This document shows, piece after piece, positions 1 to 6,306 of a stretch of 6,306 nucleotides of DNA (the stretch's first letter is position 1; every line of letters starts with the position of its first letter). This stretch comes from an uncultured Arcobacter sp. GTDB taxonomy: Bacteria > Campylobacterota > Campylobacteria > Campylobacterales > Arcobacteraceae. The position numbers were made by a program, and so were the translations under genes. The stretch lies in NCBI GenBank assembly GCA_913062735.1, contig CAJXWI010000160.1, positions 1 to 6,306 of the forward strand, read 5' to 3'. The notes below the pieces were generated by a model, which was not told where the DNA came from, made no database searches, and saw nothing but the letters and a program-made list of their open reading frames with translations.

Positions 1-1673
1 TTATAGAAATTGCACAAGCTGATGGCGCTTTATTTACGCCCTTAGTATTAGTATTAACCATGTTTTTATTATTAATTATTTTCAAAAAATTCTCAACAAT
101 GTTTGTAAGTATTGCTATTGTAGTTTTTACTTTTTTAATTGTTTTATCCGTACAAGTAATGCTTGGTTATAAACTTAATAACTTTACAGTTAATATGCCT
201 GTATTTATTACAGCCATTGGAATAGCAGATGCTATGCATATCTTTTGGATTTATACAGTGGCTAGAAAACAAGGTCAAAACAATGATGAAGCCATTCATT
301 ATACAATGCAAAAAAACTTCTTGCCTATTTTATTTACTTCATTAACAACAGCAGTAGGTTTTGCATCATTGGGAATTTCAAATGTAATACCTATTAAAAC
401 GTTGGGAATAGCAACCGCAAATGCTGCTTTATTAGCTTTTGTATTAACTATGTTATTTATTCCAGCAATCTTAGCAATTATTAAACCAAAAATAAAAAAA
501 GTAGATGAAACACAAAACAAAAGTACACGATTTTCAAAGTGGTATGGTAAATATATTGTAACAAATGATAAAAAAATATTTATAGCAACCTTACTTTTAT
601 TCCTTGGCTTAGGTTATGGAATTTCAAAAGTACAAGTAGATTCTAATACAGTGCGTTACTTTAAAGAAGATGTTCCTTGGAGAAAAGCGGTTAATTTTAT
701 TGAAGATAATATTTCAGGACCTATGACCTATGAAATCATTGTTGATACAAAAATTAAAGATGGAATTAAAGACCCTAAATTTTTAATAACAACTGAGCGT
801 TTTTATGAAGAATTTTATGCTGCTTTTCCATCAGAAGTTAGACATATCACCTCTTTATTACAAGTGGTTAAAAAATTTAATGAAGTTATGAACAATTCAA
901 AATCAGTTCCTTCTAATCAGGCATTAATTGCACAATATTTATTATTATATTCTTTATCTCTTCCTCAAGGAATGGAAATAAATGATCAAATGGATATTGA
1001 AGAGAGACAATTACGAATTACAGCTGCAATTAATGTAGTAGATACAACAAAAGATTTAGAAATGATAGCTTGGGCAGAAAATTGGTGGAAAGATACACCA
1101 TATAGCGCTGAGGTAAATGGACAAACAGTAATGTTTGCACATATGCAACACGATGTTACGGCTACTCTTATTTCTTCTATTTCAATTGCTATTGTTGCAG
1201 TTACCTTGATGATGCTACTTATTTTTAGACGAATCAGATACATTGCATTATTTGTATTACCAAATGTTTTACCTATTGTTTTAGTAATTGGTATGATGGG
1301 ATGGTTAAGTATTTATATTGATATTGGTGTTGCTATTGCAGGAGCTATTATCATAGGAGTTGCAGTAGATGATAGTATTCACTTTTTTGTTAAATACTTT
1401 GAAGCAAGAAAACAAGGTAAAAACATGCAAGACAGTCTTACTTATGTAATGCAATATGCTGGAAATGCAATTATCTTTACAACACTTATTTTAAGTCTGG
1501 CTTTTTCAGTGTTTGTATTTTCTGATTTTTTACCTAATTATATGTTTGGAGTTGTAACTGCATCTGCCTTAATAATTGCAGTAATAGCTGATTTATTGAT
1601 GTTACCAGCTATTTTATCTATGTTAGATAAATGCAAAACAAAATGTAAAACTAAAGAAATAGATACACCATAA
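1..1673 (+). CDS. RND/MMPL superfamily exporter, 5'-truncated by window edge
   Basis: Inner-membrane transporter of the RND superfamily (COG1033/MMPL/Patched-like exporters), presumably proton-driven. Its substrate cannot be read from the sequence. The frame is open from base 3 with no stop, so the ATG at 60 is an internal Met and the gene begins upstream; 556 residues are visible. The family layout is TM1, loop, TM2-6, TM7, loop, TM8-12. The visible part runs from TM2 (just after AQADGALFTP) to TM12, with a periplasmic loop of about 165 residues after TM7 (roughly bases 620-1145). TM4 carries GIADAMHIFW (Asp at 228-230). The matching TM10 carries GVAVDDSIHFF (Asp-Asp at 1368-1373). These are the buried acidic residues expected of the proton relay. 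Family members are usually 750-850 residues, so roughly 200-300 are missing on the left. The C-terminus is a short Lys/Cys-rich tail. The family call is firm; the specific function is unknown. Confidence 0.9.
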   Translation, partial: IEIAQADGALFTPLVLVLTMFLLLIIFKKFSTMFVSIAIVVFTFLIVLSVQVMLGYKLNNFTVNMPVFITAIGIADAMHIFWIYTVARKQGQNNDEAIHYTMQKNFLPILFTSLTTAVGFASLGISNVIPIKTLGIATANAALLAFVLTMLFIPAILAIIKPKIKKVDETQNKSTRFSKWYGKYIVTNDKKIFIATLLLFLGLGYGISKVQVDSNTVRYFKEDVPWRKAVNFIEDNISGPMTYEIIVDTKIKDGIKDPKFLITTERFYEEFYAAFPSEVRHITSLLQVVKKFNEVMNNSKSVPSNQALIAQYLLLYSLSLPQGMEINDQMDIEERQLRITAAINVVDTTKDLEMIAWAENWWKDTPYSAEVNGQTVMFAHMQHDVTATLISSISIAIVAVTLMMLLIFRRIRYIALFVLPNVLPIVLVIGMMGWLSIYIDIGVAIAGAIIIGVAVDDSIHFFVKYFEARKQGKNMQDSLTYVMQYAGNAIIFTTLILSLAFSVFVFSDFLPNYMFGVVTASALIIAVIADLLMLPAILSMLDKCKTKCKTKEIDTP

Positions 1674-1703
1674 AAAGGAAAAAGCCTAGGCTTTTTTCTT
1701 TTT
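1672..1703 (+). terminator. Intrinsic terminator of the RND exporter gene
   Basis: An A/G-rich left arm (1672-1685) pairs with a T/C-rich right arm (1690-1703) around a CTAG loop. This gives 14 consecutive pairs including one G-U. The arm ends in AAAAAGC before the loop and returns as GCTTTTTTCTTTTT, so the U-tract is part of the hairpin. The stem starts inside the TAA stop codon. Because the arms are A-rich and T-rich, it could also work in the reverse direction. Confidence 0.85.
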
Positions 1704-1711
1704 CAAAAAAG

Positions 1712-1740
1712 ATGACATTCACTTCAAAATCAGTTATACT
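1712..1740 (+). promoter_or_regulatory. Candidate sigma-70 promoter for the MFS gene
   Basis: ATGACA at 1712-1717 (5/6 match to TTGACA) is separated by exactly 17 bases from TATACT at 1735-1740 (5/6 match to TATAAT). It sits just after the RND terminator. The predicted start near 1747 would leave a leader of about 105 nt before the MFS ATG. A second, weaker -10-like box, TATAGT at 1821-1826, lies much closer to the gene and lacks a good -35. In Campylobacterota the -35 is often poorly conserved, so either could be used. Confidence 0.45.
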
Positions 1741-1851
1741 AAAACAACTTATTTTATCTATCAAAAGTTTTTTCTCCAAAATTATAGCTACTAAAATTAT
1801 TCAAAGAACAAACTCCAAGATATAGTATTAACTCTTTTAAAAGGTGAGCTT

Positions 1852-3105
1852 ATGTTGCAAGAAATTAAATTATTTGATTCTAGAGTTTGGTATATTATTA
1901 TACAGACTTTTTTTAATCGTTTTACAATGTTTATGGTTTGGCCCTTTTTAGCTCTGTTATTGCATGATAATTTTGATTTGAATGAATTAGAAATAGGTTT
2001 CTTTTTGTCTTCTTCTTTATTAATTGGTATTATTGTAGGTTTTTTTGCAGGAAATCTATCTGATCGTATTGGAAGAGAAAAAGTGATCTTAGCAGGTCTT
2101 ATTCTTTCTGTTTTTGCAATGGCTTTAATGGCATTTTCAAGTACTTTAGAAGGTTTTTTTATAGGAACTTCTCTACAAGCTATTGGGCGCTCACTGGTTG
2201 AAAACCCAAGTAAAGCATTAATGACAGATACCCTAGTTCATCAAAAAACAAAAGAACTATCTTTACATCTTAGATATTATGCAATTAATGTGGGTTCCGC
2301 TTTTGGCCCAATGGCAGGTTTAAGTTTGGGGCTTACTGCTTCAAAAGAAACATTTTTACTGGTATCCATTATTTGTTTTTTCTCTTTTTTGACCGCTTTA
2401 TATCTTTTTAAAGACCGTATTAAAAATAGAAAAAAAGATCTGCAAAAAGCTACAAACTTTAAGTTCTTATATTCAATTTTAAAACAAGACCATGCTTTTT
2501 TATTCTTTATTGTTGCAAATGCACTTACAATGATAGCATTTATGCAAATAGATTCAAGTTTGTTACAATATTTAAGAATGTATGAATTTGAAGGATTAAC
2601 GGCTCTCTTTGCATCTTTAGTATTTGCAAATGGTATGACAATAATTATTTTTCAGTTTCCTATTTTAAAATTACTTAAAAATGTTACTGTTTTTAATCGT
2701 GCTTTTTTAGGAGTATGTTTATTTATTGTTGCTTTTATTGTATTTGCTAATGTAGAACCTAAAAATGCGCAAGGTATTATGATAGCAGTTCTAATATTAA
2801 GTATGGGAGAATGTATTTTATTTCCAACGGTAAGTATTATAGTAGATACAATGGCACCAAAACACCTAAAAGGTTCTTATTATGGAGTGGCTGAACTTTC
2901 TTTAATTGGCATAGTATTAGCTCCTGTTGTAGGAGGATTTTTACTACAAGTGTATGGAGGTTTTGTTTTGTGGATCACTATGTGTGTGCTGTCTTGTTGT
3001 GTTGCAGTTCTTTTATTTTTGGCCAAAAATGCCAAACGTCCAGACTTTATTGAAGAAGAAGCTGAAAATACAATGCTTCAAGAATGTAAAGAAACAAAAC
3101 TATAG
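1852..3105 (+). CDS. MFS transporter, DHA1 drug:H+ antiporter-like
   Basis: Major facilitator superfamily permease of 417 residues, the usual length for a 12-TM DHA1-type carrier. It probably exports drugs or metabolites in exchange for protons across the inner membrane; the substrate is not predictable. The loop between TM2 and TM3 has the MFS motif A, GNLSDRIGREK (residues 67-77, with the conserved Asp71-Arg72 and Gly74-Arg75). TM5 has a motif-C-like antiporter signature, NVGSAFGPMAG (146-156, with Gly152-Pro153). A basic cytoplasmic loop around 188-202 (KDRIKNRKKDLQK) divides the two six-helix halves. The C-terminus is a soluble, Glu-rich tail. The ATG is supported by a strong ribosome-binding site, AAGGTGAG, at 1841-1848. 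The gene is separated from the exporter upstream by a terminator and its own promoter candidate, so it is probably transcribed alone. The overall pattern resembles MdtH-type proteins, but I do not assign that name. Confidence 0.9.
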   Translation: MLQEIKLFDSRVWYIIIQTFFNRFTMFMVWPFLALLLHDNFDLNELEIGFFLSSSLLIGIIVGFFAGNLSDRIGREKVILAGLILSVFAMALMAFSSTLEGFFIGTSLQAIGRSLVENPSKALMTDTLVHQKTKELSLHLRYYAINVGSAFGPMAGLSLGLTASKETFLLVSIICFFSFLTALYLFKDRIKNRKKDLQKATNFKFLYSILKQDHAFLFFIVANALTMIAFMQIDSSLLQYLRMYEFEGLTALFASLVFANGMTIIIFQFPILKLLKNVTVFNRAFLGVCLFIVAFIVFANVEPKNAQGIMIAVLILSMGECILFPTVSIIVDTMAPKHLKGSYYGVAELSLIGIVLAPVVGGFLLQVYGGFVLWITMCVLSCCVAVLLFLAKNAKRPDFIEEEAENTMLQECKETKL

Positions 3106-3107
3106 TT

Positions 3108-3536
3108 TCATACATTCCCTGCAAGTATTAAATACGCAAAAGAAAGAGAGAAACAAAGAGGTGCATAATAACGTTTATTGTATTGAATAAATATTTTATG
3201 TGCTCTTTGTTCAATTCTAGGAATAAACATCAAAGAAGCTCTAAGAAAGAAAATCCCTGAAAAAAAATACATAATATAAGAAGTATACGGATTCATAAAG
3301 CCAAAATCAAATTTGTAATAAATTCCAAGAGGAAAGATAGCCATTATTACAAAAACAACAATTACTCCCAAACAAGAAAGTGCAGAAGGAAAAAGATTGC
3401 CTTGTCCTATGACTTTATTAATTAAATCTTGTTTATTCTCCCCTGGCCATAAACCTCCTTGCATCCAATACATATGTATTTTTGCAACAGCACTCATAAC
3501 AATAAAAATATAAAACGTAAGTAAGGTAATAATCAT
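3108..3536 (-). CDS. DUF3995-family small integral membrane protein
   Basis: A 142-residue hydrophobic protein with four predicted membrane segments (about residues 2-24, 50-75, 84-106 and 124-140). Two signatures match what I know of DUF3995. At the end of TM1 is HMYWMQGG (residues 21-28, with the His-x-x-Trp-x-x-Gly-Gly pattern). Before the last helix is RYYAPLC (122-128, the YYxPLC motif). No biochemical role is established for this family, and I propose none. The start is supported by an AGGAA ribosome-binding site (complement of 3542-3546) about five bases before the ATG. The length fits the family, so the gene looks complete. Its stop codon lies two bases from the stop of the convergent MFS gene. 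It is divergent from the chemoreceptor gene and probably transcribed alone. Confidence 0.82.
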   Translation of the reverse strand: MIITLLTFYIFIVMSAVAKIHMYWMQGGLWPGENKQDLINKVIGQGNLFPSALSCLGVIVVFVIMAIFPLGIYYKFDFGFMNPYTSYIMYFFSGIFFLRASLMFIPRIEQRAHKIFIQYNKRYYAPLCFSLSFAYLILAGNV

Positions 3537-3538
3537 AG

Positions 3539-3629
3539 TTTTTCCTAAAGTAATTATGAAATTTTATCTGTTTATTTATTAGTATTGCTTAAGAAAGGAT
3601 GTGAGCTTGCATTATTGCTTTTTCCTAAA
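3539..3629. repeat. Two pairs of short direct repeats in the divergent promoter region
   Basis: TTTTTCCTAAA occurs at 3539-3549 and again at 3619-3629. TATTGCTT occurs at 3583-3590 and 3613-3620. The first TTTTTCCTAAA copy is, on the minus strand, the ribosome-binding region of the DUF3995 gene. The second follows directly on the second TATTGCTT, overlapping it by two bases. The exact matches are visible. Any role as regulator-binding sites is a guess, because A/T-rich DNA produces such repeats easily. Confidence 0.3.
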
Positions 3630-3734
3630 TTTTGCTGGCGATTAATTATGAGTAGAAATAAAAAACTTATCATTTTTATTTAGCTACTTACATTATCCTT
3701 ACATTTTATTTTGTTAAGTTATTTAATTAACTAT

Positions 3735-3739
3735 AAGGA
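3735..3739 (+). promoter_or_regulatory. Ribosome-binding site that decides the mcp start
   Basis: AAGGA at 3735-3739 is the only good Shine-Dalgarno sequence here. It overlaps the first in-frame ATG (3739-3741), which therefore cannot use it. It sits five bases before the next in-frame ATG (3745-3747), the normal spacing. The protein therefore most likely starts at 3745, two residues shorter than the longest open frame. Confidence 0.8.
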
Positions 3740-3744
3740 TGTTT

Positions 3745-5997
3745 ATGATTTTAAAAAACTTAACACTCAGTCTTAAAACTACCATTATTTTGGGTCTTGT
3801 TCTTTCTTTATGCCTTTTGGCATTTAATGTATTTTCCGTTATTTATACAAAAAATTTGATTATTAACAAAGTACAAACTCAATTAAAGACACGATTACAT
3901 GAAATTGAGCAAAGTATTGTGGGTTATGATGAATTGTTAAAAGATACTGCGAATTCTTTATATGTTTCTTTTGATGAACAGTTTGATGAGATAATGATTA
4001 ATCCCAAACGACTAATCAAAGTAAATGAAGTTGAAACACCTTTATTAGCAAGTGATGGGATGGCCTTAAATAATAAATTTCATTTTGTTGATAACTTTAC
4101 GAGTATTCAAGGTGCAACAGCATCTATTTATGCAAGAACAGGTGATGACTTTGTGATTATTTCAACATCAGTTCGTGATGAAAATAATAAAAGAATTCAA
4201 GGAAATAAACTTGATAAAAACTCTAAAGTTTATAAAACAATTCTTCAAGCAAAAAAAGCGTACTTACATGAACATTGGGTAAATAATGATTATATGTCAG
4301 TGTATAATCCAATAATAAAAAATGATAAAGTTATTGGTATTTTAGCAGTAGGGTACAATTATACAAGTAGTTTTGCAAATCTAAAAAAACGTTTAAAAAA
4401 TGTAAAAATAGGTGAAAATGGGTTTTTGTATATACTTGATACTAAAATTAAAAATCAAGCGAAGGTCTTATTGCATCCACGTTTAGAGGGTAAAAATTTA
4501 TTCAATAGCAAAGATGAAAATGGAAAACATTTTGTAAAAAACATGTACAAAAATACTATGGGTTATGAAAATTATCTGGGAAAAGAAAAAGTCGAAAAAA
4601 CTGCTTTTTATGAAAATTATGATGAACGAAATTGGAAAATAGTATTGGGCGCAGTGCAAAAAGACTTTTTAAAAGAAAGCACAGAATTCTCATATATACT
4701 AGGTTTATTGAGTTTTGTTCTAATTGTTTTAATCATTTTGTTTATATATTTGATTATTAAAAAACTAGTTATCATCCCTTTACATAATTTACAAGATGGG
4801 CTTGAAGAGTTTTTTGATTTTTTAAACAATAAAATTGAGAATACTAACTTAATTAAAATTTCATCAAATGATGAATTAGGAGTGATGTCTTCTTTAATTA
4901 ATACGAATATTCAACAAATAAAAGAAAATATTTCCATTGATAAAAAACTTATTCAAAATACCTTGGATGTTGCAAATAAAGTAAAACTAGGTTATTTAGA
5001 TTCTTTAATTAAAACAAAGTCAAACAATCCCTTATTAAATGAATTAAAAGACGTTGTAAATTCTATGTTACAAAGTATTCAAAACAATATATTTAATGTG
5101 CAAAGTGTACTTTCATCGTATTCTTCTAGCGATTATACTAAACGTGTATTAATAAATAATATGCAAGCACAAATTAAAAAGCTTTATGAAGATACAAATA
5201 CCTTAGGTATTGTATCTTCTTCAATGTTATTACAAAATTTAAACAATGGGTATTCTTTAAAAGACAATTCCATTACCTTATCAAGTCTGACAAAAAAACT
5301 AAGTTCTTCTTCTACTACACAAGCTGCATCCTTAGAAGAAACAGCTGCCAGTATAGAAGAATTAAGTGCTACTATGAATACGAATAAAACAAGTATGAAT
5401 AATATGTCAAATAATGCAAAAACGCTACAAGGCTCTATTGTATCAGGGCAGGAACTTGCATCTAAAACCGCAATCGCAATGGATTCGATTAATTCTCAAA
5501 CTCAAGCTATTGCTCAAGCAATTATAGTAATAGATCAAATAGCATTTCAAACCAATATTTTATCTTTAAATGCGGCGGTAGAAGCAGCAACTGCAGGAGA
5601 AGCGGGAAAAGGTTTTGCAGTTGTAGCACAAGAAGTACGTAATCTTGCCTCACGCTCAGCTGATGCTGCAAAAGAAATCAAAGCACTTGTTGAAAATGCT
5701 ACTTCCAAAGCAGAAGAAGGAAAAGATATTTCACAAGATATGATTAAAGGCTATGTAGAACTTAATGAAAATGTAAATACAACTACCTCCTTAATTGAAG
5801 GTGTTTTACTTAATTTTAATGAACAAGTTATTGGAATTAATCAAATTAATGATGCAGTAGCTTCTTTAGATACAATGACGCAAGAAAATGCCAGTATTGC
5901 ATCAAAAGCAGAAGAAATAGCAAATATCACAGATAACTTAGCAGGGCAAATTGTTGAAGAGTCTTTATCTAAAAACTTTGATGGTAAAAAGAGTTAA
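3745..5997 (+). CDS. Methyl-accepting chemotaxis protein with Cache_3-Cache_2-type sensor
   Basis: A transmembrane chemoreceptor of 750 residues that passes periplasmic ligand signals to CheW/CheA at the cell pole. A short cytoplasmic N-terminus is followed by TM1 (about 10-33) and a periplasmic double-Cache sensor (about 36-312). The sensor contains the [11 protein letters not shown] strand (132-142), YNPI and the second-module segment [11 protein letters not shown]. After TM2 (316-338) comes HAMP (339-395). Two further HAMP-like helical units follow, one with [15 protein letters not shown] and one around 455-495. Next is the methylation helix [15 protein letters not shown] (526-540), then the conserved hairpin tip from [17 protein letters not shown] to EVRNLASRS (about 599-638). 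The C-terminus ends in NFDGKKS and has no CheR/CheB-binding pentapeptide of the NWETF kind. The ligand is unknown; Cache receptors of this kind often sense small organic acids or amino acids. The start at 3745 is chosen over 3739 because of the ribosome-binding site. Confidence 0.93.
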   Translation: MILKNLTLSLKTTIILGLVLSLCLLAFNVFSVIYTKNLIINKVQTQLKTRLHEIEQSIVGYDELLKDTANSLYVSFDEQFDEIMINPKRLIKVNEVETPLLASDGMALNNKFHFVDNFTSIQGATASIYARTGDDFVIISTSVRDENNKRIQGNKLDKNSKVYKTILQAKKAYLHEHWVNNDYMSVYNPIIKNDKVIGILAVGYNYTSSFANLKKRLKNVKIGENGFLYILDTKIKNQAKVLLHPRLEGKNLFNSKDENGKHFVKNMYKNTMGYENYLGKEKVEKTAFYENYDERNWKIVLGAVQKDFLKESTEFSYILGLLSFVLIVLIILFIYLIIKKLVIIPLHNLQDGLEEFFDFLNNKIENTNLIKISSNDELGVMSSLINTNIQQIKENISIDKKLIQNTLDVANKVKLGYLDSLIKTKSNNPLLNELKDVVNSMLQSIQNNIFNVQSVLSSYSSSDYTKRVLINNMQAQIKKLYEDTNTLGIVSSSMLLQNLNNGYSLKDNSITLSSLTKKLSSSSTTQAASLEETAASIEELSATMNTNKTSMNNMSNNAKTLQGSIVSGQELASKTAIAMDSINSQTQAIAQAIIVIDQIAFQTNILSLNAAVEAATAGEAGKGFAVVAQEVRNLASRSADAAKEIKALVENATSKAEEGKDISQDMIKGYVELNENVNTTTSLIEGVLLNFNEQVIGINQINDAVASLDTMTQENASIASKAEEIANITDNLAGQIVEESLSKNFDGKKS

Positions 5998-6007
5998 ACG
6001 CTTGAAA

Positions 6008-6037
6008 TAAAAAAACTACTTTCTAGTAGTTTTTTTA
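6008..6037 (+). terminator. Hairpin terminator after mcp
   Basis: The left arm 6008-6020 (TAAAAAAACTACT) pairs perfectly with 6025-6037 (AGTAGTTTTTTTA) around a TTCT loop. This makes 13 pairs, only two of them G-C, with the T-tract forming the 3' arm. It lies 10 bases past the mcp stop, where a terminator is expected. The low G-C content makes it weaker than the hairpin after the RND gene. It also lies inside the 5' end of the following DUF2066-like open frame. Confidence 0.65.
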
Positions 6038-6306
6038 AAAACTGGAAATCTTTTATCAGAAAACAACTTATTTAATGTTGATAATATTCTAATAAAAAAA
6101 AGGGATGGTGATACGAGTGAACAATTAGCCAATAAAGCTATTAAAAAAGGTTTTGATCAGCTAATTAACAGACTTTTATTAAATGAAGATCAAAGCAAAG
6201 TTTCAAATATTGATTATTCGTCAATAAAACAATTAATTCAATATTATAATATTGTGAAAAATTTGGACAATAAAAATAACTTGGTAAATTTTAGTGTAAC
6301 TTTTGA
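6011..6306 (+). pseudogene. DUF2066-like protein, no usable start codon, runs off window
   Basis: The frame is open from 6011 to the window end and continues past it (last full codon TTT, then GA). It contains no ATG, GTG or TTG before 6254, deep inside the conserved part. From about 6047 it reads like a mature secreted protein: NLLSENNLF, then KKRDGDTSEQLANKAIKKG, FDQLINRLLL, SIKQLIQYYNI and FSVTF(D/E). This order (repeated-Ala/Lys helix, Gln-Tyr-Tyr, then a beta strand ending in Phe-Asp) resembles the N-terminal half of DUF2066, a family of predicted exported proteins of unknown function. Before it, KNYFLVVVFL resembles a signal-peptide core but is encoded by the terminator-like hairpin. 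A TTG at 6002 is in the same frame, eight bases after AAGAG, but a TAA at 6008-6010 follows one codon later. So the gene is 5'-damaged, uses an unusual start, or contains a sequence error. The family call is moderate. Confidence 0.5.

Larger units (their letters stand above)
3537..3744. promoter_or_regulatory. Divergent intergenic region with promoters for the DUF3995 gene and mcp
   Basis: This non-coding 208-bp gap must hold the start signals for both flanking genes. For the minus-strand gene, the best -10 box is TAAAAT (complement of 3561-3566), with a start near 3554 and a leader of about 18 nt. No clear -35 is present. For mcp, a weak pair is TTATCA (3668-3673), 17 bases, CATTAT (3691-3696). 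A GG-N10-GC element (GG at 3597-3598, GC at 3609-3610, reading GGAT-N6-TTGCAT) loosely resembles Campylobacterota sigma-54 promoters but misses the central bases. None of these is strong, and I see no clear FliA (sigma-28) site. The short A/T inverted repeat AGTTA/TAACT (3717-3732) could be an operator or chance. Confidence 0.3.

Noticed and set aside
299..520. Minus-strand 73-codon open frame inside the RND gene
   Set aside because: It lies antisense to a well-conserved membrane-coding region with clear family motifs, has no ribosome-binding site and resembles no protein.
986..1243. Minus-strand 85-codon open frame inside the RND gene
   Set aside because: It is an antisense shadow of the second periplasmic loop and TM8, with no independent coding evidence.
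3015..3030. Perfect 16-bp palindrome ATTTTTGGCCAAAAAT near the MFS 3' end, considered as a terminator
   Set aside because: With GGCC as the loop, the stem is six A-T pairs only and no T-run follows on either strand. It also codes for the last TM segment of the carrier.
2954..3190. Plus-strand 78-codon frame over the MFS 3' end
   Set aside because: It is out of frame with the MFS gene, overlaps two well-supported genes on opposite strands and has no recognisable sequence.
3597..3610. Sigma-54 promoter (GG-N10-GC)
   Set aside because: Spacing and the TTGCA half match, but the bases after GG do not fit the consensus. It is kept only as a weak remark in the intergenic entry.
3589..3612. Seven-codon minus-strand leader peptide (MQAHILS) upstream of the DUF3995 gene
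   Set aside because: The only Shine-Dalgarno-like sequence is too far from its ATG, and no attenuator hairpins follow.
3656..3681. Inverted repeat AAATAAAAA / TTTTTATTT upstream of mcp
   Set aside because: All nine pairs are A-T in low-complexity DNA, and no gene ends nearby that would need a terminator. Chance is the likely explanation.
4617..4829. Minus-strand 70-codon frame within mcp
   Set aside because: It is antisense to TM2 and the HAMP domain and is explained by their A/T-rich codons.
1..6306. Defence system, mobile element, CRISPR, tRNA or other novel cassette
   Set aside because: All well-supported genes are recognisable transporters, a chemoreceptor or small conserved membrane families. 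I saw no transposase, integrase, terminal inverted repeats, spacer-repeat pattern or tRNA fold.

Overview
The window is a low-GC, lysine/isoleucine/asparagine-rich stretch of bacterial DNA. Its codon use, short intergenic gaps and type of chemoreceptor (Cache sensor, HAMP-like repeats, tip sequence) suggest a free-living Campylobacterota bacterium, most likely Arcobacter-like. This assignment is an inference from composition and protein style, not a database match.

Layout: (1) Bases 1-1673 (+) are the 3' part of an RND/MMPL-type inner-membrane exporter. The first transmembrane helix and most of the first periplasmic loop lie upstream of the window. A strong intrinsic terminator begins in its stop codon. 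(2) A 178-bp gap holds a near-consensus sigma-70 promoter and leads to a 417-residue MFS drug/proton-antiporter-like protein at 1852-3105 (+). (3) A small four-helix membrane protein of the DUF3995 type lies on the opposite strand at 3108-3536. It converges on the MFS gene with a 2-bp gap and no visible terminator. (4) A divergent intergenic region of about 208 bp (3537-3744) separates it from (5) a 750-residue methyl-accepting chemotaxis protein at 3745-5997 (+). This protein has a periplasmic Cache_3-Cache_2-type sensor, two TM helices, HAMP and HAMP-like repeats, and a canonical signalling tip. (6) After the receptor come a terminator-like hairpin and then the start of a DUF2066-like reading frame that runs off the right edge. 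That frame has no usable start codon, so it is either a damaged gene or one affected by a sequence error.

The genes do not form an obvious pathway. They read as ordinary membrane-transport and chemotaxis functions, each with its own transcription unit. I found no tRNA or rRNA gene, CRISPR array, insertion sequence or phage gene, and no convincing undescribed system. The most unusual spot is the junction between the chemoreceptor and the DUF2066-like frame (5995-6110).
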